This document shows positions 20,401 to 27,946 of a stretch of DNA of 64,000 nt, piece after piece. Below the pieces are notes generated by a model that worked only from the letters and a program-made list of their open reading frames with translations, did not search any database and had not been told where the DNA came from. Position numbers and translations under genes: made by a program. Location: NCBI GenBank assembly GCA_013153635.1, contig JAADDZ010000007.1, positions 43,425 through 107,424 on the forward strand, written 5' to 3'. The number at the start of each line of letters is the position of its first letter. Positions within the stretch are counted from its first letter, which is position 1. The DNA is from Aquificota bacterium (GTDB taxonomy: Bacteria; Aquificota; Aquificia; Aquificales; Hydrogenothermaceae).

Positions 20401-20923
20401 TCTGCTGTGGGTTATGTACATATGGACAGTTGTCCAAAGAATCTTCGATACCGTCATTATCACTATCGATGGTTTTCCTTGCAACATTAAAACTACAGGC
20501 TACCCAGTCTATACTATCTATAAATTCTGTGTTTGATGATGGCTCATAAATATGAATTGCAGGCCATACCTTGTAATTTCCTTCAGTTTTTAAAGGAACT
20601 TCGGCTGTATAACTAAAAGTTTCATGGCTAGAAATACTGTCATTTTTTCTTCTATTACCAGTATCATACAAAGTAGTATCATCAATAGAAACAGCAGTAA
20701 AAATCCCTTTATCTCCAAGGTAGATAGCATTACTTGACGGATTATAAATGGTAAAGCTAACAGTAACAGTATCATCTACATACAAGTCGGAATTATCTGA
20801 AGTTACAGAAAGGTTAGAAAGTTGTAACCCTGATTGGGTATATATAACATCATTTTTATAACATAACAAGTATCCATAGGAAATATCGACTAGAACAAAT
20901 AACCAAAAGATTAGATAAAACAT
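17447..20923 (-). CDS. Large secreted calcium-binding zinc metallopeptidase-like protein
   Basis: A 1158-residue exported protein. After a signal peptide (1-18) come a beta-sandwich segment, thrombospondin type 3 calcium repeats (DSDNDGIEDSLDNCP and relatives, about 153-245 and 343-390), a Cys-rich region (about 390-690) with a CNDGIKNQDEENVDCGG-type motif, and a carboxypeptidase-regulatory-like beta region. The C-terminal domain has HEYTH at 955-959 and FEGIAEFF with E1021/E1025, matching the HExxH plus distant Glu pattern of gluzincin peptidases. Such Cys-rich plus TSP3 architecture is frequent in archaeal and Myxococcales surface proteins, so acquisition from outside is possible. Start supported by TAGGAGG. 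Likely cotranscribed with the lipoprotein downstream. Confidence 0.85.
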   Translation of the reverse strand: MFYLIFWLFVLVDISYGYLLCYKNDVIYTQSGLQLSNLSVTSDNSDLYVDDTVTVSFTIYNPSSNAIYLGDKGIFTAVSIDDTTLYDTGNRRKNDSISSHETFSYTAEVPLKTEGNYKVWPAIHIYEPSSNTEFIDSIDWVACSFNVARKTIDSDNDGIEDSLDNCPYVHNPQQKNSDNDSLGDACDNCPYISNEDQLDTDKDGIGDLCEPDSDGDGIIDDNDQCPLEAENYNNWEDTDGCPDIKNKTSLIEIDFSMNPQKPAVGETVKVDVTVNDKTGKDISLIEIWVDSNLRKRCFNQSKCSDSFTTQTQPSVGVRAFNEDLKFNETVDVPAISPEMENYMFGDDDGDGIANVVDNCPEVPNPSQLDSDSDGVGDECDTCNAYSDCPSYAEQRISFVCETVAFEEPSDYYSMIYSFIDNSGCGCREFDQGNPFIRGKAYSEAVFVSTDSFMGRSICIGEHSCSNEYVDECIDENTLREVMCDRERGIVSKTYSCPDGCSNGKCNCAIEDDGGFNIFVGSTVEARLLSEQTLELIRREYPFLISFGDTDNPAISEECKDNQTLYEFSCIGIDDEGKYILQVHEVNCNLACEFGVCRCYESDGGKNLEQKGFVLAKSPDSLTEVIQLEDYCKDNRTIHEYFLRQGIGDCNLFEEDILCEGACKDGACQPPTCNDGIKNQDEENVDCGGVCFPCGYVGIKGKFLYKDYSTSTPTDRPVRLTKLYLKFTFENENNPYFLFETALKAFKNKLTRLYGKTLTDNQGDFAFFLPERLFNTDTVLDVGAVSINLGKLKNITLIIKAGNYAVEVEKDFDGCNEYVSWTGEINVKEEAPSIIPEGRGYDLGNIIIGRDEDDTVWVEGQARETDAGLCWIEFSSDEREMDNYSAYFDFAENILLMREWVDVNRDPTEDDPITKVSVAFPDTGPVNFTGTAWTNPIFGEIYMDSSYSYDDLTILHEYTHHLSEDISQNDWALSSHSFCFDATAIDLEPPEDVLDVLAMPFVAAGEAIPTFINENEEFAWFEGIAEFFAIYLAVNNRDRLTFRGFSNSFVWLETPQAICSAEKIHEGVEGVVQAFLWDLVDEFNNPIYIQSLNESFDNISDASSSSARVILQIFDKELDNFLDAPDLCEFIHAWKNRFSGRPEETLIDPIMIQLNITCE

Positions 20924-21356
20924 GATAAAACCTCCTAGATAACAATTTGGAGGGACTTTGTGAGAGTTTTTTTACGGTAGGAATAAAAAAACCTCTCATA
21001 AATAAATTTTTCATATATACAGTTTTTGTCAATCTTTTTGGAAAAAAAGGGTACACCTATAATACAAAATTATTTTGGCACTCTTAAAAATGTCTTTTTA
21101 TTAGATTGGTTTGTGATTTTTATTGCCCTATTTTTTATAATTTTTCTTGTACTGTATAAAAGGCAAATTAACCAGTATTTAAAAACTTTTGAAGCAAGTT
21201 TTCGTTTTATTTTATAATTACTTCATTTTTATGGAAATTTTTACATATTTAAATTTGCTCAAGTTATTGTTTAACAAAGGTTTCCTACAGGAAAATTCCC
21301 TTATTTTTCAATAACATACTTAACTTTCCTTTAAAATTTACGAAAAACTCTCTACC
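20924..21356. other. Divergent intergenic region with a long hairpin
   Basis: This 433-base gap separates two divergent surface-protein genes. Near its left end, 20962-20997 forms a hairpin (GAGAGTTTTTTTA with TAAAAAAACCTCTC, one bulge) that would lie in the minus-strand leader of the metallopeptidase mRNA. A 63-codon plus-strand frame at 21026-21217 starts with TTG, encodes one hydrophobic stretch, and has no clear ribosome binding site, so I do not call it. I see no family, RNA gene or clear promoter in the rest. Confidence 0.4.
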
Positions 21357-23648
21357 ATGAGATATAATGTGTATAACCTCAACTTTTTAAAAGGTATTGT
21401 AAAAGTGGTACTAGCTTTTTATATTTTCGTTTTTATCATATCTCTATTTTCTTGTGGAGAAGGTGCTGACCAAAAAATACTAATAGATAAACAGGAGTTC
21501 TCTAGCGGATACAAAATCGTAGTTCTAGGAAACTCAAAAGAAGAGATATTCGCAGGAAAAGAGCTATCCAAATATATAAAATCTTTAACTAAAGAAGATG
21601 TTCAGATTTTAACACATCTTGATAAAGATATATTAGAAGGCAAATATATCATAGTAGGATTGGCTCAAAACAGTTATATAAGAGAAGTTCTTGGCATAAA
21701 CGCAAAATTTACAAAAGACCAAAGTTTTATGATAAAAACTTTTGATGATGATATTATCATAACGGCAGACTCTCCTATTGGGATTGTATATGGAGCCTAC
21801 CATTTTCTAGAGAACTATCTAGGATTTAGATTTTTATCTAAAGATTTTACATATATACCTACAGGTAAGATAATCTCTATTCCCTCTAATTTAGAAGATT
21901 TACAAAGTCCAAGATTTTTCTACAGAGAGATATTTATAAACGAAAGTGAAGACCCAGATTTTGCTTTGAGGTTAAAACTAAACGGAAGGCTAGGACATAG
22001 AAATCATAAGCCTTTAAGGTTTGGAAATGTGTTTGTAAAGTTAAACAGCATATTTGATTTGGTTCCTAAAAAGTACGCAAAGAAGCACCCAGAGTATTTT
22101 TGTGGTGGACAGCTTGATTTTACAAACCCAGCTGTGAAGGAAATCGCTCTTAAAAATGCCCGAAAAATATTAAAAAACTATAAAAATATCGATGGAAAGT
22201 TCTACTTTGTTATATCAAACGCTGACACAGGTTTTTACTGTGCAAACAAAAGTAGCATAAAAAGAATAAAAGAGGGAAAAGCTCCTTCTACCCCTTATTT
22301 AGACTTTATTGTGTACTTGGCAACCAGACTAAAAAAAGAGTATCCTAACGCAATCTTTACCGCTAGTGCATACCTATGGAGCAGAAAACCTCCAAAAGTT
22401 TACGACAGACTCCCTGACAATACTGCGGTGTTTTTCTGTGATATAGAAGCAGACTTCTCTAAACCTATATATGAAAAAGAAAACAAAAAAATCTACAAAG
22501 ATTTAAAAAATTGGACAAAAATTTCAGACCACATCGTTATATGGCATTACATAACAAACTTTAATAACTATTTCCAGCCTTATCCTAATATCTACTCTGT
22601 ATCAGAAAACATAAAAACATACGCAAAACTAAAACAGATAAAAGGTGTTTTCCTTCAAGGCTCCTACGGAACTCCCTATGGAGACATGTCAGATTTAAAG
22701 CTATACCTTTTTGCTAGACTCCTGTGGAATCCTAATCTAGACTCTGAACTGATAATAGATGATTTCCTAAAAAAGTTTTACGGAAAATCGTACCAATACA
22801 TAAAAGAGTACATTCAGCTTTTATATCAATCCTCAAAAGAAAACCCATACCCCTTAAGGACAAAATTGATACAAAAGACTCCTTATCTAAATGCAGAGTT
22901 TTTTGTTAAAGCAGAAAATATTTTTAACAAAGCTCTATCATCTGTAGATGAAGATTCTATTTTTTATAAAAACATAAAAAAGCTAAAATTTGGGGTAGAC
23001 CTTATGTTACTACTTAACTTACCGTATCTACAGAAAACAGCTGAAGAAAAAGGTCTAGACTGGTTTAGCCCTGTTTATCTGAAAACTCTAAAAAGAGAGT
23101 TAAAAGCTTTTATCAAGCAAAACAATATAAGAGTATATTCAGAAGGAGGAAGAATAAAAGATTTATTAACATTAATCGATATAGACAGAAGCACAGTAAC
23201 CTATCCGAAAGAAGCTCAAGGGTACACCCTTGATAAGGACTGGTTCGACTATCAGGAGTATTTACTCCAGATTTGCTGTGGAGCAAGATTTGAACGAGAC
23301 CCTCTTGCTTCAGATAAAGTTGCTGTATCTATGCCCGGTCATAGTACAGCATGGGGTATCCAGCTAAACCTTTCTTTTCTGCCAAAGGGTAAATGGAAAC
23401 TGTACTTTTCTATTAGAGTAGAGCCGACAGCTACATACTCAAAAAACAGTCCAGCTTTTAGATATGGAGTGTACAGAAAGATAAAAAGGAAAGAGAAAAA
23501 GTTAGCAGAATTTTTAGATGGAAAATACCACACTATATACGTTGGGACTGTGAAAAATACTGATGGCAAACTTTGGATAGCTCCAGCAGGAAATAAATCT
23601 GTCAAAAAAATCTACATCGATAGAGTTTTTATAATAAAAGCCAACTAA
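21357..23648 (+). CDS. DUF4838-domain lipoprotein (glycosidase-like)
   Basis: A 763-residue exported protein with a hydrophobic N terminus ending in LFSC, a likely lipobox. Residues 40-165 resemble the alpha/beta N-terminal domain shared with GH67 and hexosaminidase-type enzymes (FAGKELSKYIKSL, GIVYGAYHFLENYLGFRFLS). Residues 180-480 match the DUF4838 TIM-barrel-like domain (PRFFYREIF, HPEYFCG, YLWSRKPP, IVIWHYITNFNN, GVFLQGSYG). A C-terminal beta domain may bind carbohydrate. Activity is unproven for the family; a role in surface polysaccharide is inference. The start is uncertain because no good ribosome binding site precedes the ATG; a GTG about 16 codons later is an alternative. Confidence 0.8.
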   Translation: MRYNVYNLNFLKGIVKVVLAFYIFVFIISLFSCGEGADQKILIDKQEFSSGYKIVVLGNSKEEIFAGKELSKYIKSLTKEDVQILTHLDKDILEGKYIIVGLAQNSYIREVLGINAKFTKDQSFMIKTFDDDIIITADSPIGIVYGAYHFLENYLGFRFLSKDFTYIPTGKIISIPSNLEDLQSPRFFYREIFINESEDPDFALRLKLNGRLGHRNHKPLRFGNVFVKLNSIFDLVPKKYAKKHPEYFCGGQLDFTNPAVKEIALKNARKILKNYKNIDGKFYFVISNADTGFYCANKSSIKRIKEGKAPSTPYLDFIVYLATRLKKEYPNAIFTASAYLWSRKPPKVYDRLPDNTAVFFCDIEADFSKPIYEKENKKIYKDLKNWTKISDHIVIWHYITNFNNYFQPYPNIYSVSENIKTYAKLKQIKGVFLQGSYGTPYGDMSDLKLYLFARLLWNPNLDSELIIDDFLKKFYGKSYQYIKEYIQLLYQSSKENPYPLRTKLIQKTPYLNAEFFVKAENIFNKALSSVDEDSIFYKNIKKLKFGVDLMLLLNLPYLQKTAEEKGLDWFSPVYLKTLKRELKAFIKQNNIRVYSEGGRIKDLLTLIDIDRSTVTYPKEAQGYTLDKDWFDYQEYLLQICCGARFERDPLASDKVAVSMPGHSTAWGIQLNLSFLPKGKWKLYFSIRVEPTATYSKNSPAFRYGVYRKIKRKEKKLAEFLDGKYHTIYVGTVKNTDGKLWIAPAGNKSVKKIYIDRVFIIKAN

Positions 23649-23708
23649 ATTCACATCTTATACTTAATAGTTTACAATTTTAACTACAGTGATAAGTTTT
23701 TGGAGGAT

Positions 23709-24851
23709 ATGCGTTTGTTTTACCTTTCGAAGGTTACTCCCCTCTTTTTCCTTTTAGCCCTTACAAATCTGCTGATAGGTTTCTTTTTAAAAATATCTTC
23801 TCAAGATTACATACATTACGGCTTTGTTTTTGTGTTTGGGTTTATTGCTATTACTATTATAGGTGCGATGTATCAGATAATCCCTAACTCCCAGCAAAGA
23901 CAGCTCTACTTGCCTAACTTGTCTTATATCTCTTTTTTATTAGGAGTTATATTATCTATACTTCTAGTTTTTCAAAGTTATAAGCTCGCATCAATCGTAT
24001 TTTTTGTACTGGTAGTCCTCTTTTCTGCACATGTTCTTCCAGTACTTAAAAATGTAAAACCTATAACTATAAAATTTTTGACCGCATCTTTAGTGTATAT
24101 GTTTCTTTCAAGCATAGTATTCTTGCTAACAAACTTTTTCCAGATACCACTTCAAGCAGTTATACACACGTTCACAGTGGGAGCCATGATTAACGCAGTG
24201 TTTGGGGTAGAATTTGCATGGATACCAATGTTTTACATGCAGACAGTAAATACTAAAAGAGGAAATTTTATATTTTGGCTAAATCAACTGTCTGTAATCT
24301 TTATTTTAATTTCTTTTTTGACCCTTAACTATAAACTCATATCTTTTGCAGTTTTATTACAGATTCTTGTAACTGTTCTATTTTTGTGGTTCGTTATAGA
24401 TACAGTAAAAAGAGGAAAAGCATTAACAGGTATACCATACGCAGTAAAATTCTTTTCTGCAGGACTTTCTTTTCTGTTAGGTGGATTGGTTGTAGCCTTT
24501 TTTGTAAGTTTTACAAAAAATCATATCTTGATAGATTTTCATATAGACTTCATGATTCTTGGATTTGGAGTTTTTACCATAACAGGAGGTATGCTCCATC
24601 TCACTCCTAGGATTTTGTGGAATATCGTCTATGTAAAAAAAGCCCAACAAGGAAAACAGGTACCACAGGTAAACATGGTAATCCCAAAAAACAAGGCAGA
24701 AAGGTTCTTTTCTCTCTTGTTTTTAAGTTTTATCATAGGGCTTTTGACTGAAGGGTTTGGGTTTACATATGGTTGGGCTTTGTTCTATTTTGTTTTTATC
24801 TTTTATAGTATATATTTTGTTTATAAATTGGCAGTTTTTACAAAAATTTAA
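23709..24851 (+). CDS. Polytopic membrane protein, heme-copper-oxidase/NnrS-like, function unknown
   Basis: About 380 residues with ten to twelve predicted membrane helices. Conserved-looking His residues lie at helix ends: HYGFVFVFGF, VIHTFTVGAM, DFHIDFMILGFG and GGMLHLTPRILW. This spacing recalls NnrS or stripped-down heme-copper oxidase subunit I relatives found in other Aquificales, but I cannot name the family. GGAGG at 23702-23706 is two bases from the ATG at 23709, eight bases from a TTG at 23715, and overlaps a TTG at 23700, so the start is ambiguous. A 57-residue membrane peptide follows closely. Confidence 0.75.
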   Translation: MRLFYLSKVTPLFFLLALTNLLIGFFLKISSQDYIHYGFVFVFGFIAITIIGAMYQIIPNSQQRQLYLPNLSYISFLLGVILSILLVFQSYKLASIVFFVLVVLFSAHVLPVLKNVKPITIKFLTASLVYMFLSSIVFLLTNFFQIPLQAVIHTFTVGAMINAVFGVEFAWIPMFYMQTVNTKRGNFIFWLNQLSVIFILISFLTLNYKLISFAVLLQILVTVLFLWFVIDTVKRGKALTGIPYAVKFFSAGLSFLLGGLVVAFFVSFTKNHILIDFHIDFMILGFGVFTITGGMLHLTPRILWNIVYVKKAQQGKQVPQVNMVIPKNKAERFFSLLFLSFIIGLLTEGFGFTYGWALFYFVFIFYSIYFVYKLAVFTKI

Positions 24852-24864
24852 TTGGAGATAAAAT

Positions 24865-25038
24865 ATGAAAATACTCTATATCCTATTAATTTTGCTTGCA
24901 TTAGTATCTTTCATAAAGATGAGTCTATACCTTGGATTTATGGCTCTTGGAATAATGATAGGTATCTTCTTATATAGCTACTTTTCAAAAAAAGTTAACA
25001 GTGTCAGACAGATACATCTAGACAAAAGCCAAAATTGA
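24865..25038 (+). CDS. Small membrane protein (57 residues), function unknown
   Basis: A short gene that starts ATGAAAATACTC, ten bases after a TTGGAGA ribosome binding site, 13 bases past the preceding membrane protein gene. It encodes two hydrophobic stretches (ILYILLILLALVSF and LGFMALGIMIGIFLY) and a polar, basic tail. The size and position suggest an accessory subunit of the polytopic protein upstream. No family recognised. Confidence 0.6.
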   Translation: MKILYILLILLALVSFIKMSLYLGFMALGIMIGIFLYSYFSKKVNSVRQIHLDKSQN

Positions 25039-25095
25039 CATAAGCTTGGGAGCATGTATATTTATAAACGCATATAACAAATGGAGGACAAAAAG

Positions 25096-25410
25096 ATGCC
25101 TATCTATGTGATGTTAACAAAAGTTTCCCCTGATGCAACAAAGAATCCTTTTGACCTAGTAGAATTAGAAAAAGAAGTAAAAGCCAGTATCAAGAGAAAC
25201 TGCCCAGATGTAAAATGGATTAAAAATCTTGCAGTTTTTGGACCCTACGATTATTTAGACATCTTCGAAGCTCCAAACGACGAAGAAGCATCAAAAGTAG
25301 CTATCATTGTAAGGTCTTTTGGTCATGCAACAACCGAAACATGGAGCGCAATAGAGTGGGATAATTTCAAAGATACCATTGCACATATAAGGAAAGCACC
25401 TATTGAGTAA
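25096..25410 (+). CDS. GYD-domain protein
   Basis: A 104-residue cytoplasmic protein of the GYD family, ferredoxin-like-fold proteins of unknown role. Typical features: MPIYVMLTKVSPDA, the YDYLDIFEAPND segment and the ending TIAHIRKAP. An ATG at 25081 also exists in frame, but GGAGG (25083-25087) lies eight bases ahead of the ATG at 25096, which also gives the family's usual N terminus. Its stop overlaps the start of the acyl synthetase fusion by one base, so the two are coupled. Confidence 0.85.
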   Translation: MPIYVMLTKVSPDATKNPFDLVELEKEVKASIKRNCPDVKWIKNLAVFGPYDYLDIFEAPNDEEASKVAIIVRSFGHATTETWSAIEWDNFKDTIAHIRKAPIE

Positions 25411-27860
25411 TGTTTTTAAAGGAACATAAAGGTACTGCCCTCATACACAAAGACCAGAATATCAGTTATAAAACAGTTATCCAAGAAGTCAAAAGGTTCT
25501 CTTCAATTTTGGATATAAATCTTGGGGACAAGGTTTCTATTTTTTCTGAAAATCGTCCCCAATGGGTTTATGCCTTGTTCTCAATATGGGAAAGAGGAGG
25601 TATCCCTGTCCCTATAGACTTTATGTCAACTCCACAAGAAGTTACATACATATTAAAAGACTGTAAACCATCTACCATTTTTTGCTCAAAAACCACAGAA
25701 AAAGTACTCAAAGAAGCCATTTTACCCTTAGATTACAAGCCAAATATCATTATTTTTGAAGATGTAAAAAACTTAAACTTACATTCTTACCCTTCCCCAA
25801 AAAGAAAAAAAGAAGACCCTGCTTTGATACTTTATACATCTGGAACTACAGGAACTCCAAAAGGAGTAGTGCTAACTTTTGATAATCTTCTGTCAAATAT
25901 AGAAGGTATATTAGAGGTAAAAATAGCCTCCAAAGAAGATAAAACTTTGGCTATTTTACCTTTTCATCATTCTTATCCACTGATGGTATCTTTACTAATT
26001 CCTATTTACCTTGGAGCAACCATAATATTCCTTGAGAAACTCTCTGCTGATGAGATACTAGAAAAGATGAACAGGTATAAAGTATCTATCCTCATTGGTG
26101 TTCCTCGTCTTTATTCCTTATTCCACAGAAATATCTTTAGTAAGATAGATAAAAAACTCACTACCAGATACCTGTTTAAAACTGTAAAAATCATAAACAG
26201 TAAGAAACTCTCAAAGCTTGTTTTTAAAAAAGTCCACAATGTATTTGGAGGAAACATAAAATATTTTGTATCTGGGGGAGCAAAGTTAGACATAGAGATA
26301 GCAAAAGATTTATCAGCCTTAGGTTTTAATATTATAGAAGGATATGGTCTTACAGAAACATCACCTATCGTAACATTCAACCCTCCAGAAAAAATAAAAC
26401 TTGGCTCTGTAGGAAAACCGATAAAAGATGTTTACATAAAGCTAGAAAACGGTGAAGTTCTTGTAAAAGGTAGAAACGTGATGAAAGGGTACTATAACAG
26501 ACCAGAAGATACCGCTAAAGTCCTAAAAAATGGTTGGCTTTATACTGGAGACTTAGGATACATAGATAACGAAGGCTACCTGTTTATAACTGGAAGAAAA
26601 AAAGAGATAATAGTCTTACCAAACGGTAAAAACATAAATCCAGAAGAGATAGAGCAAAAAATTTTAAAAATCTCTGATTTAGTAAAAGAAGTAGGAGTTA
26701 TTCAAGAAAACGGCAAACTCGTTGCAATAATATATCCAAACCTTGAAAAATTAAAAGAAAAAAAGATACTAAACCTAAAAGAGACACTAAAGTGGGAAGT
26801 TATCGATGTATATAACCGAAAAGTACCAGACTACAAAAGAATATACAAATTTTATATCGTAAAAACAGAACTTCCAAAAACAAGAATAGGAAAATTAAAA
26901 AGGTTTTTACTACCAAAACTTTTAGAAAGTGAAAAAACAAAAAGATTAACTCACATCAAAGAACCAGATTTTAAAGAATACAAAATTATAAAAGATTACC
27001 TAAAAAGAATAACCAAAAAAGAGGTATACCCAAACTCTCATCTAGAGATAGACTTAGGCTTAGATTCCCTAGAAAAAGTAGAATTTATCACCTTTTTAGA
27101 AAAAACATTTGGAGTGGATATTAGTGATGAAGAGCTTTCAAAATACGAAACTGTTGAAGAAATAGCCCTTTTTATCAAAAATAAAAAGACAAAATTAGAA
27201 ACAGTTGACACAGATTGGTCAAAAGTTCTAAAAGAGAATATAACCATGGAAATTCCACAGAGGAGATATTCATTATTAGCGATAAAGTACATCACAAAAC
27301 CAGTTTTTAAACTTTATTTTAGACTAGAAGTAAAAGGAGTAGAAAATCTTCCTTCATCTTCATTTATCATAGCTCCAAACCACCAAAGCTACCTTGATGG
27401 TTTTTTGATTATCTCTTCACTACCAAACCATATACTAAAGGATTTGTACTTTCTCGCAGAAGAGAAATTCTTTCCTCCAAACACGATAAAAGGAAAAATA
27501 GGGACATTTTTTCATATAGTAACCATAAATGTAAACAAGAATCTAAAAGTATCTTTACAAAATACAGCCTATCTACTTAGAAAAGGCAAAAAGGTTGTAA
27601 TATTCCCTGAAGGTGCAAGAACAAGGACTGGAGAACTTTTAGAATTTAAACCTTTTTTCGCAATCTTAAGTAAGGAGCTAAATTTACCAGTTATCCCTCT
27701 TACTATAAAAGGAGCTTTCGAAGCCTTGCCAATAGACTCAAAATTCCCAAAACCTAGAAAAATACAACTTATCTACTCAAAACCTATATACCCAAAAGAA
27801 AAAACATATACACAGATAGTAGAACTAACAAAACAAAAAATTAAAGAAAATTTAAAATAA
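25410..27860 (+). CDS. Fusion: acyl-adenylate synthetase, acyl carrier domain and PlsC acyltransferase
   Basis: An 816-residue fusion that could activate a fatty acid, hold it on its own carrier domain and pass it to a lipid acceptor. Order: AMP-binding synthetase (1-520) with YTSGTTGTPKG (142-152) and the GYGLTETSP and YTGDLGYID motifs; acyl carrier domain (about 525-600) with the phosphopantetheine site Ser553 in GLDSLEKVE; PlsC acyltransferase (about 620-816) with the NHQSYLD motif (H658, D663) and FPEGAR (732-737). It resembles Aas-type lysophospholipid recycling enzymes, but with an added carrier domain. One-base overlap with the GYD gene. No membrane helices are needed for either domain; PlsC is probably membrane-associated. 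Confidence 0.9.
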   Translation: MFLKEHKGTALIHKDQNISYKTVIQEVKRFSSILDINLGDKVSIFSENRPQWVYALFSIWERGGIPVPIDFMSTPQEVTYILKDCKPSTIFCSKTTEKVLKEAILPLDYKPNIIIFEDVKNLNLHSYPSPKRKKEDPALILYTSGTTGTPKGVVLTFDNLLSNIEGILEVKIASKEDKTLAILPFHHSYPLMVSLLIPIYLGATIIFLEKLSADEILEKMNRYKVSILIGVPRLYSLFHRNIFSKIDKKLTTRYLFKTVKIINSKKLSKLVFKKVHNVFGGNIKYFVSGGAKLDIEIAKDLSALGFNIIEGYGLTETSPIVTFNPPEKIKLGSVGKPIKDVYIKLENGEVLVKGRNVMKGYYNRPEDTAKVLKNGWLYTGDLGYIDNEGYLFITGRKKEIIVLPNGKNINPEEIEQKILKISDLVKEVGVIQENGKLVAIIYPNLEKLKEKKILNLKETLKWEVIDVYNRKVPDYKRIYKFYIVKTELPKTRIGKLKRFLLPKLLESEKTKRLTHIKEPDFKEYKIIKDYLKRITKKEVYPNSHLEIDLGLDSLEKVEFITFLEKTFGVDISDEELSKYETVEEIALFIKNKKTKLETVDTDWSKVLKENITMEIPQRRYSLLAIKYITKPVFKLYFRLEVKGVENLPSSSFIIAPNHQSYLDGFLIISSLPNHILKDLYFLAEEKFFPPNTIKGKIGTFFHIVTINVNKNLKVSLQNTAYLLRKGKKVVIFPEGARTRTGELLEFKPFFAILSKELNLPVIPLTIKGAFEALPIDSKFPKPRKIQLIYSKPIYPKEKTYTQIVELTKQKIKENLK

Positions 27861-27946
27861 TATCTTTAAATATGAGTTTTTTCATATTTCTGCCGAAAAG
27901 CCACTGTATAATCGGCTATTAAAAATATTTTATATGGAGGGTAATA

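Noticed and set aside
21026-21217. 63-codon plus-strand frame with one hydrophobic segment
   Set aside because: TTG start without ribosome binding site, inside an AT-rich divergent gap; hydrophobic frames arise easily there.
27881-27912. Promoter in front of the heme lipoprotein gene
   Set aside because: A TATAAT is present at 27907-27912, but the nearest -35-like TTCATA is 20 bases away, so the match is not convincing.
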